From positions 1 through 47,323 of the forward strand of contig JAEWRW010000016.1 of NCBI GenBank assembly GCA_023398815.1: a DNA stretch of 47,323 bases. The letters are read 5' to 3'. Position 1 is the first letter of the stretch, and each line of letters starts with the position of its first letter. Positions 41,584-47,323 of this stretch are shown one piece after another. The notes under the pieces are model-generated. The model did no database searches. It had not been told where the DNA came from and saw nothing but the letters and a program-made list of their open reading frames with translations. The stretch comes from Bacillota bacterium (GTDB lineage Bacteria > Bacillota > Clostridia > Christensenellales > UMGS416). The translations under genes were made by a program, and so were the position numbers.

Positions 41584-43313
41584 GCGTACAAAAACCACGT
41601 CCCGTGGGGAATCCACTGCTCGGCCCAGCGCCAGTTGTCTTTGATGCGCTCGTTGGGCTCCAGCACAAACTCGATGCCCTCCTCGTCATCTAGGCCCGAG
41701 GTGATGCCGTTGCAAATGCCGCCGGGGCAGTTGAGGAAGTCATACCGGCCATTGTAGAAGTACTGGATGTTGTTGCGGCCGTAGCCCTCCACCATGCAGG
41801 CGTCGAAGGGGTTGAGGCCGAGGATCCAGTTGAGCTGATCGGCGGCGAAGGCACGCAGGCGGTCGGCCAGGTCATCCTCCACCACGGGGGCCAGCTGCAG
41901 CGCCGCGCAAGCCAGGGAGGCGATGCGGGCGTTGTCGCCCTGCCACCAGGGCTTGGCGTTGCTGTTGTGGGGGAAGAAGAACTTCGTGCCAATCTCCCCG
42001 GTGTCGTTGTCACGGTAGAGGAGCCGCGCGTAGCCGTAGGGGTTGGCCACCGCCGCGGTGCGAGCCAGCGTCCCCTCCATCAGCTGCCGTGCGCCCGTCA
42101 GGGCCTTGGCCGCCAGGGCTTTGTCGGTTTCGATGGCGACGTAATTGAGGAGCGCCACCATCGGCAGGCCCTCGTCGGCGGCGTGGTGGAAGGGCTTGCC
42201 CTCGTCCATCTCCAGGTAGGCTGCGCCATCCAGCACGCGGACGCGGGCCAGGATGCGGTCGGCCATGGCACGAGCCTGGCGCAGGTAGTCATAGGCCTCG
42301 GTGGTGCGATAGAGTTCGGTCAACGCCTCCAGCGCGCAGTATTCGTCTACCAAATTCCAGCGGCCGTCGTTGGTGTAGCGCTCGTTCTGGGTGCTGAGGA
42401 CATCCCACGCCCGCTGGGCCGCGCCGATGTAGTCGGCCTGGCCGTGCTCCATGGAGGGATAGTAGCGCCGGGCCGCCGCGGCCAGCGCGGCGATGGCCGT
42501 GCCGCCGCCAGAGCGCAGCGACACCTCGTAGTTGTCGTCGGTGATGGTCTCGCTGTCAGCGGTGGCCGCCGCGCCAAACTGAGCGCTGCTGTGGTGGTAC
42601 TCAAACCCCACGGTGCGCTGCTGCTCGGGCCGGCCCAGGGCGTCGCCCCGGCCGATGGAGCGGAAGAACGTGCCGGACGGCGCAACCATACGCATCAGGA
42701 AATCCGCGCCGAAGAACGCCTCGTCCAGGAAGCGGCGGCGCACCTGGGTGAAGTGTTCAATGCCGCTTTGGGCCAGCATCTCCTCCACCCGGAAGAACAT
42801 CAGCGCCGTGAACGACGCCTGCTGTGGGTTGTGATAGGTGCTGTGGGAAAGGTGGGACAGATGAATGCCATAATCGCCGGTGGCGTCGTACCAGCCGCCG
42901 TGCAGATCCACCGTGCCCGGCCGCGGCCCGGCAAAGGAGATGTCGCTGTCGCGCTTGCTCCACTCCCCGCTGGAGCGCTGGGCCTTGAAGGAGTAGCCTA
43001 CGGCGTTCACAAGCCGCAGGTCAAGGAGCGTATCCCGCACCTCAAAGGCCTGAGAGCGGGCCACGCCCCGGTCAGCGTCCACCTCCACGGTGTAAGTGCC
43101 CTCCTCCCGCACGGTGTCGAAGCACAGGGCCCAGTGGTCGCCCTTGCCCCAGCGGGCTACCGGGCCGCAGGCCACGGGCTGGCCGGTGTAGGCCACCTTG
43201 CCGCAGGCGAACAACACGCGGAAGGCCGTGGCTTTTGTGCCCGTCTCCGCCACAAAGACGGCCTTCTTGCCGCCTGCCGAGGGGTAGCCGAGGTGATTGG
43301 TCAGCACTTGCAT
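41559..43313 (-). CDS. GH9-family glycoside hydrolase, cytoplasmic
   Basis: 584 residues. N-terminal immunoglobulin-like domain (~1-95, QVLTNHLGYPSAGGKKAVFV) of the CelD type, then the (alpha/alpha)6 barrel with the catalytic aspartates in GGWYDATGDYGIH (~139-151). Later come WNLVDEYCALEALTELYR and FNCPGG-like loop DFLNCPGGICNGITSG, with a C-terminal Glu region NWRWAEQWIPHGTW. No signal peptide. GH9 includes cellulases but also intracellular exo-beta-glucosaminidases of chitin users, which fits the amino-sugar context (inference). GTAGAAAGGAGACTGACCC precedes the ATG. The last residues (VASRVRR) are encoded by repeat B2. Confidence 0.88.
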   Translation of the reverse strand: MQVLTNHLGYPSAGGKKAVFVAETGTKATAFRVLFACGKVAYTGQPVACGPVARWGKGDHWALCFDTVREEGTYTVEVDADRGVARSQAFEVRDTLLDLRLVNAVGYSFKAQRSSGEWSKRDSDISFAGPRPGTVDLHGGWYDATGDYGIHLSHLSHSTYHNPQQASFTALMFFRVEEMLAQSGIEHFTQVRRRFLDEAFFGADFLMRMVAPSGTFFRSIGRGDALGRPEQQRTVGFEYHHSSAQFGAAATADSETITDDNYEVSLRSGGGTAIAALAAAARRYYPSMEHGQADYIGAAQRAWDVLSTQNERYTNDGRWNLVDEYCALEALTELYRTTEAYDYLRQARAMADRILARVRVLDGAAYLEMDEGKPFHHAADEGLPMVALLNYVAIETDKALAAKALTGARQLMEGTLARTAAVANPYGYARLLYRDNDTGEIGTKFFFPHNSNAKPWWQGDNARIASLACAALQLAPVVEDDLADRLRAFAADQLNWILGLNPFDACMVEGYGRNNIQYFYNGRYDFLNCPGGICNGITSGLDDEEGIEFVLEPNERIKDNWRWAEQWIPHGTWFLYAVASRVRR

Positions 43314-43436
43314 GGGTCAGTCTCCTTTCTACTGCCGGCGTGTCAGCCGGGTTGTCCTCAGGGGAAGCCAGAGAAAGCGGCCGTACCGCCGGCGCAGCCA
43401 TGCGGGAAGGGCATCCAACGAGCCATGGCACAGCCC

Positions 43437-43456
43437 TTTGTGGAACGTTCCACAAA
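43437..43456. promoter_or_regulatory. perfect 20-bp palindrome, LacI-type operator candidate
   Basis: TTTGTGGAAC/GTTCCACAAA with a central CG, 124 bases upstream of the GH9 start and downstream of the nitroreductase stop. Not a CcpA cre by spacing. Confidence 0.55.
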
Positions 43457-43553
43457 AGCTGCACCAACTCCCGGCGATCCTCCAATTTCTGGGGGGAAAG
43501 CCGGGCGTACCGTGGTGGTCGCTTTCCTGTAGAACGGCGTGATTGGACGAGGG

Positions 43554-44144
43554 TCAGTCGCGCACGATGAGGGTGGTGCCGGGCTTACGTGCCGGGGCCT
43601 GGGGCAGCGTGCCTTCAATGGTACCAACGGCGGCAGAACCGCAGATGACATGCTCCCGTGGGATACCCTTTTGGGCCAGATACTCCCGCAGGGGGGCGTA
43701 GCCGGTGGCCCAGGCGGTGGCGTTGATCCAGCAGGAGCCCAGCCCCAGCGACGTGGCCGCCAGGAACATGTTTTCCAGCGCGCAGGAGCAGTCGGCCATG
43801 GCGTTGTCATAGCGGGGCTTGTTGGAAGCGATGATGAGGGTGGATGTGTGCGCATGGAAGCAGAACGTCTCGGCGTTGGCAGCCGACCGCTGGCAGCCCA
43901 GCTTGGCCGGGTAAGCGTCGGCCGGCAGTTCCCAGCTCAGGGCTGCCTGCCGCACCAGCTCGTTCACCTCCGCCAGCACCTTCTGGCTCTGGATGGCGGT
44001 GAACAGCCAGCTCTGGTTGTTGCTGCCGCTGGGAGCCCAGGTGGCGGCCTCCAAGATCAGTTGCAATTCGTCCTCGCCAATGGGTTCGGGCCGGAAGCGG
44101 CGGACACTGCGTCGGGTGCGAATGGTCTCCAGTGTTTGGTTCAT
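43554..44144 (-). CDS. nitroreductase-family flavoprotein (dre-controlled)
   Basis: 196 residues. TRRSVRRFRPEPIGEDELQ and APSGSNNQSWLFTAI form the FMN site, with ALENMFLAATSLGLGSCWIN as the central helix. Four to five Cys residues in the middle, including CSCALENMF, are unusual for the family. Reduction of an unknown electrophile with NAD(P)H is expected. A dre-type operator lies 21 bases upstream of its ATG, which ties it to the amino-sugar regulon. It is divergent from the sulfatase. GAGAGGGGTGCCGCC precedes the ATG. Confidence 0.9.
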   Translation of the reverse strand: MNQTLETIRTRRSVRRFRPEPIGEDELQLILEAATWAPSGSNNQSWLFTAIQSQKVLAEVNELVRQAALSWELPADAYPAKLGCQRSAANAETFCFHAHTSTLIIASNKPRYDNAMADCSCALENMFLAATSLGLGSCWINATAWATGYAPLREYLAQKGIPREHVICGSAAVGTIEGTLPQAPARKPGTTLIVRD

Positions 44145-44164
44145 GGCGGCACCCCTCTCAAAAT

Positions 44165-44176
44165 TGGTCTAGACCT
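44165..44176. promoter_or_regulatory. dre-type operator between nitroreductase and sulfatase genes
   Basis: TGGTCTAGACCT, one base from a perfect palindrome, in the 191-base divergent intergenic region. It may act on either promoter. Confidence 0.7.
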
Positions 44177-44298
44177 ATTTATCCAAAAGAGTAGCACAAT
44201 CCGTGGGGAAAAGCTACCAGCGACTAGACAGCAACGCGTGGATACCGAAGGGCACCTGCACCACGCAGAACACACTTTCCCGCGACCACGATCGGGTC

Positions 44299-44304
44299 TA
44301 TAAT
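44299..44304 (+). promoter_or_regulatory. -10 box of the sulfatase gene
   Basis: Perfect TATAAT. It overlaps the first possible ATG (44303), which argues that translation starts at 44336. The -35 is weak (TTTCCC). Confidence 0.6.
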
Positions 44305-44335
44305 GAACGCGAATATGTACGCAGGGAGGCACCCG

Positions 44336-45757
44336 ATGCAGAATGGAAGGAACCGACCCAACATCCTGCTGATCACCACGGATCAGCAGCGATTTGACAC
44401 CATTGCTGCCTGGGGCAATCGCTCCATCCACACGCCGCACCTGAACTGGCTGGTCGACGACGGCATTTCTTTCACCCGCTGCTATGCCGATTGCCCCATT
44501 TGCATGCCCAGCCGTGCCACCATCATGACCGGCCTGGCTGGCTATACACTGGGGCTCACCGGCAACGACGACCGCCTGCGGCCCCTGGCCCAGCACCCCA
44601 CTCTGCCCGGCCTGCTCACCGAAGCCGGTTACCAGACCCACGCCCAGGGCAAGATGCATTTTGCGCCAATCCGCGCCCACTATGGCTTTGAGGAAATGGA
44701 ATTGCCGCTGGATTACTTCCGGGAAAAGGCGCGGTATGGCCGCACGGCCTCCAAGCAATCTGGCGTGGGGGAGAACGAGGTGGAGCCCGTCATCTCCGCC
44801 GCCGCCGAGACCGACACCATAACCTGGTGGACGGTCGACCGCTCCATCGACTTCCTGGAATCGCGGGACGACACCCGTCCTTTCTTTCTCTGGACCAGCT
44901 TTGGCAAGCCCCATCCGCCCTACGAGTGCTGCGCGAACTACTGGAGCCTCTACGAGCACGCCGACCTGCCCGAACCGGCAAAGGGCGATTGGGCAGCACC
45001 TGCCGGTTTCTTGGAGTCCACCTGGAGCCTGAACGCCGTGTGGCGTATGTCGCCGGAGCAGCTGGCCGCTTCCCGCCGGGCTTACTATGCCTGCATCACC
45101 CAGATTGACTACAATCTGGGCCGACTGTTTGCCCGCCTGCGGGAGATGAACCTGCTGGAAACCACGCTGATCGTCTTCACTTCTGACCATGGCGACATGC
45201 TGGGCGACCACGGCATGGGGGCCAAGTCCTCCTTCTTCGAGGGCTCTGCCCATGTGCCGATGATCGTGCGTCCGGCGGCAGCCAGCTGGAACCGGCACCC
45301 TCTGGCCGGCACGCAGTGTGACGCGCTGGTGACCTTGGCCGATGTCATGCCCACCTTGCTGCAATTTGCTGACGTGCCCCTGCCAAAAACGGACGGCCGA
45401 GATCTGCTCGGGCTGGCCGATGCGCCGCAGGAGCGGCCATTCTTCGGGCTCTGCTCCCACATGGCGGCCGTCATGGCCGACGGCTACAAGTACTCTTGGT
45501 CTGCCCAGGGTGGCGGCGAGGTGCTGTTCCACCTGGCGGAAGACCCCAAGGAACAGCATAATCTGGCCAACGACGAGGCCCACGGCGCCGTGAAAGCCCG
45601 ACTGCAAGCGCAGCTTGTGGACTTTATGCGTCAGCACCGACCGGATTACGTGGAAGATGGGCAACTTACCCCCTCTGGCAAAACCCCCACGGCGAACAGC
45701 ACCAACCGCTGGCCGGGGCTGCATTCCAACTTCTTCCCCACCGACGTGCTGCACTGA
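44336..45757 (+). CDS. type I sulfatase
   Basis: 473 residues from ATG at 44336, which has GCAGGGAGG in front; the ATGs at 44303 and 44315 lie in or next to the -10 box. Formylglycine motif CMPSRATIMTG (Cys56, Pro58, Arg60), metal Asp in NILLITTDQQRFD (Asp16), second metal site FTSDHGDMLGDHG, and HPPYECCANYW. No signal peptide, so it would act on imported sulfated sugars, for example sulfated GlcNAc or fucose of mucin-type glycans (inference). The Cys form needs an anSME maturase, not encoded here. It shares the dre-bearing region with the nitroreductase. Confidence 0.93.
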   Translation: MQNGRNRPNILLITTDQQRFDTIAAWGNRSIHTPHLNWLVDDGISFTRCYADCPICMPSRATIMTGLAGYTLGLTGNDDRLRPLAQHPTLPGLLTEAGYQTHAQGKMHFAPIRAHYGFEEMELPLDYFREKARYGRTASKQSGVGENEVEPVISAAAETDTITWWTVDRSIDFLESRDDTRPFFLWTSFGKPHPPYECCANYWSLYEHADLPEPAKGDWAAPAGFLESTWSLNAVWRMSPEQLAASRRAYYACITQIDYNLGRLFARLREMNLLETTLIVFTSDHGDMLGDHGMGAKSSFFEGSAHVPMIVRPAAASWNRHPLAGTQCDALVTLADVMPTLLQFADVPLPKTDGRDLLGLADAPQERPFFGLCSHMAAVMADGYKYSWSAQGGGEVLFHLAEDPKEQHNLANDEAHGAVKARLQAQLVDFMRQHRPDYVEDGQLTPSGKTPTANSTNRWPGLHSNFFPTDVLH

Positions 45758-45819
45758 CCCAAACACAGTGCGGCGGCTGTCTCTCGCCCCCGCACTTCCA
45801 GCAAACCGCCAATCAAAAC

Positions 45820-45850
45820 AGCCGCGCGGCGATTCTTCGCCCGCGGCTTT
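45820..45850 (+). terminator. probable sulfatase terminator
   Basis: Stem AGCCGCG / CGCGGCT with an inner GC-rich loop, then TT. Confidence 0.55.
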
Positions 45851-45888
45851 GCATTGGAAGGGAGGATAACCAATTGACACTCTCGCTG

Positions 45889-46236
45889 TTATTCACTTTG
45901 TTGACAATCTAGGATTGGATTAAGAACCCTGGTGATTGTTGCATATCCAACAACCTTTTCGCCTTCTTGTATATTGATTTTTTTACCCACCCAAAGACAA
46001 GCCGGATATGCTTCAGGGGAAAGGAAGGTTATAGTTCCCTTAGCTGTTCCGTCTGGCGGCACGTCTGTCACATCATAATAATGATGAACACCTGTCGTCA
46101 TATAGTCATTCTTAACTAAGTGGGCTGGTCGATAGCCATCATGTACAGGATGCATTCTTGTACCGTTAAACTTGAAAAGCACCTCAACATCCGGGTCTCG
46201 CTCAAAAATTACCTTGAAATTAGGTTCTTCATTCAT
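45889..46236 (-). CDS. free-standing EF-Tu domain-3-like protein
   Basis: 115 residues from ATG at 46236, with AGAGGTG just upstream; the longer frame from 46257 has none. The C-terminal two thirds, with HDGYRPAHLV, GVHHYYDVTDVPPDGTAKG and KKINIQEGEKVVGYATITRVL, copy the order of the C-terminal beta-barrel of EF-Tu (GYRPQFYFRTTDVTG ... IREGGRTVGAGVVTKIL). No GTPase domain is present. Small proteins of this kind are known in genome annotations but I know of no assigned role; binding of tRNA or of EF-Tu partners is speculation. It overlaps or abuts the 203-residue gene. AT-rich. Confidence 0.75.
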   Translation of the reverse strand: MNEEPNFKVIFERDPDVEVLFKFNGTRMHPVHDGYRPAHLVKNDYMTTGVHHYYDVTDVPPDGTAKGTITFLSPEAYPACLWVGKKINIQEGEKVVGYATITRVLNPILDCQQSE

Positions 46237-46246
46237 ATGGACACCT

Positions 46247-46858
46247 CTACATGGCATTATGATAGTTAGATATCATCTGTCGTTTGAAATCCTTTGGAAC
46301 ATTTTGGTTCCTAAATGCTAATTTTAACCATATCTCCAATGCATCTTCTACAGTTTTCCAACCATCTAAATGCTCACTATTAATTTGACATGCTTCCTTA
46401 AATCCTAAGATGCAAGTCTCAAAATCTCTATCGCCCCAAATCGCCCATTTTGCAGACGGTACAGTCCAAACAACCTTTTGTGAATTGATTAAAATACTAT
46501 CTGCAACGCTTTCTTCTGGAGAATGCTCTAAAGCTTCAAAGTAGATTTTATTTAACAAGTTAGTAGGTACTTTTATCCAGTTAAAGTAACCAAACTCTTT
46601 ATAGTAATACTCAACCGGATTTGGATCTAATACCGCTATTAAAACAAATGGTTCATTTGTCTCGAGTGCCAACAACTTTAGCTTTTCAGAAAACTCTTCA
46701 GTCATTACCCAATCAAATTCTTCGAACGAAAAATATTTATACCCATCACGAAAGACATTTGCCGGAAGATTTATGGAAATTTTGACTACATCATTAATCA
46801 AATCACTATAAACTTTGTACTCATCCATGCTTGAAACGAATAAATCCTTTATGTTCAT
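46247..46858 (-). CDS. hypothetical protein, partner of the EF-Tu-like gene
   Basis: 203 residues, unrecognised. Begins MNIKDLFVSSMDEYKVYSDL, has aromatic-rich centre FEEFDWVMTEEFSEKL, YYKEFGYFNWIKVP and SAKWAIWGDRDFETCILGF, and a helical end. No signal peptide or membrane span. The mixture of acidic and aromatic residues resembles SMI1-like or immunity-type proteins in general style, but I cannot assign a family. No good ribosome site: the leader is AT-rich (CTAAAAAATAA before ATG). It precedes the EF-Tu-like gene by ten bases and probably forms one transcript with it. AT-rich unlike nearby genes. Confidence 0.65.
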   Translation of the reverse strand: MNIKDLFVSSMDEYKVYSDLINDVVKISINLPANVFRDGYKYFSFEEFDWVMTEEFSEKLKLLALETNEPFVLIAVLDPNPVEYYYKEFGYFNWIKVPTNLLNKIYFEALEHSPEESVADSILINSQKVVWTVPSAKWAIWGDRDFETCILGFKEACQINSEHLDGWKTVEDALEIWLKLAFRNQNVPKDFKRQMISNYHNAM

Positions 46859-46891
46859 TTATTTTTTAGTCCAACCTTATCTTTTATAGAT

Positions 46892-46920
46892 ATTATAGCT
46901 TCCATAATTATATTATTCCA
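46892..46920 (-). promoter_or_regulatory. possible promoter of the AT-rich pair
   Basis: Minus strand TGGAAT (46915-46920), 17-base spacer, TATAAT (46892-46897), 34 bases before the ATG. Confidence 0.4.
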
Positions 46921-46983
46921 CTGTTGATCCACCAGCCGATCTAGCGCAACTAGTGACCTACCCCCATTGCCAGCCGCAAACAC

Positions 46984-47011
46984 AAAACGCCCCAACCGAA
47001 TGGTTGGGGCG
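46984..47011 (-). terminator. rRNA operon terminator
   Basis: Minus strand perfect 10-bp stem CGCCCCAACC / GGTTGGGGCG with a 4-base loop, then TTTTGTG. Lies 13 bases after 5S. Confidence 0.88.
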
Positions 47012-47023
47012 CCTGCAATGGAG

Positions 47024-47140
<117 letters not shown>

Positions 47141-47283
47141 ATATTGAACTGTGGGAGCTTGCGCTCGTACACAGAACGTTAACAAGGATCGCTTTGCGAA
47201 CCTTCAAGACCGCATAGAGAATTCATCAGAGCTTGGCCAGCCAGGTCAAGCGCAAGGTCTGTGGCATGTTTCCATGCCCTTCG

Positions 47284-47323
47284 ATCAAGCACTCGACAGA
47301 TTAGTATCAGTCAGCTTCACGCA
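47284..47323 (-). rRNA. rrl: 23S ribosomal RNA, 3' end only
   Basis: Minus strand TGAAGCTGACTGATACTAAT followed by CTGTCGAGTGCTTGATC is the conserved 3' end of Firmicutes 23S rRNA. The rest lies beyond the window. The exact 3' end is estimated. Confidence 0.92.

Noticed and set aside
47141..47283. tRNA gene in the 23S-5S spacer
   Set aside because: No cloverleaf or T-loop GTTCRA signature can be found on either strand.

Overview
The window looks like part of the chromosome of a GC-rich Gram-positive anaerobe of the Clostridia, probably gut-associated. The grounds are strong AGGAGG ribosome sites, an LplABC-type sugar transporter, a cyclic-di-GMP-I riboswitch, a methanol:corrinoid methyltransferase, and a 5S/23S rRNA operon end with Firmicutes-like 3' sequence. 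I cannot name the species.

Layout. 0-7.3 kb: end of a chemotaxis receptor, a long structured repeat (A1), a small Cys-rich protein, a GH28 pectinase-like enzyme, a VOC protein, a DEAD-box helicase, and an mtaB-larE pair. 7.3-10.5 kb: two AT-rich patches. The second (an AraC-type regulator and an oxidoreductase) is flanked by a broken copy and an intact copy of the same polysaccharide deacetylase gene. 10.5-15.6 kb: deacetylase, a secreted four-repeat PPC/FN3 protein, a nitroreductase, and a CAP-domain protein behind a c-di-GMP riboswitch. 15.8-23 kb: repeat B1, a MarR-controlled heterodimeric ABC exporter, enolase, a P-loop kinase, repeat A3.

23-39.2 kb: the main catabolic locus, all on the minus strand. 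Read from its promoter near 39.2 kb, it encodes an FAD oxidoreductase, GH29 fucosidase, GH18, GH130 phosphorylase, MurQ, a BadF-type amino-sugar kinase, a double GNAT, a PIG-L deacetylase, a class-C beta-lactamase-like hydrolase, NamZ (DUF1343/GH171), an LplB/LplC/solute-binding importer and a Gfo/Idh oxidoreductase. None of the enzymes has an evident signal peptide, so I infer import of intact oligosaccharides or muropeptides and breakdown in the cytoplasm to GlcNAc-6-P. Palindromes of the form TGGTCTAGACCA, which match the dre operator of the GntR/HutC regulators NagR and DasR, sit at the promoters at 39.2, 27.6 and 44.2 kb and in a cluster at 27.9 kb.

39.2-47.3 kb: repeat B3, a membrane-type MerR regulator with a zinc ribbon, repeat B2, a GH9 enzyme, a nitroreductase divergent from a sulfatase, an AT-rich pair that includes a free-standing EF-Tu domain-3-like protein, and the end of an rRNA operon.

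The most unusual signal is the set of intergenic repeats (A1-A3, B1-B3). They keep constant single-stranded segments but exchange the sequences of their hairpin stems with full base-pair compensation. The A copies are also bordered on both sides by the same copy-specific hairpin. This points to structured RNA or ssDNA elements that I do not recognise.
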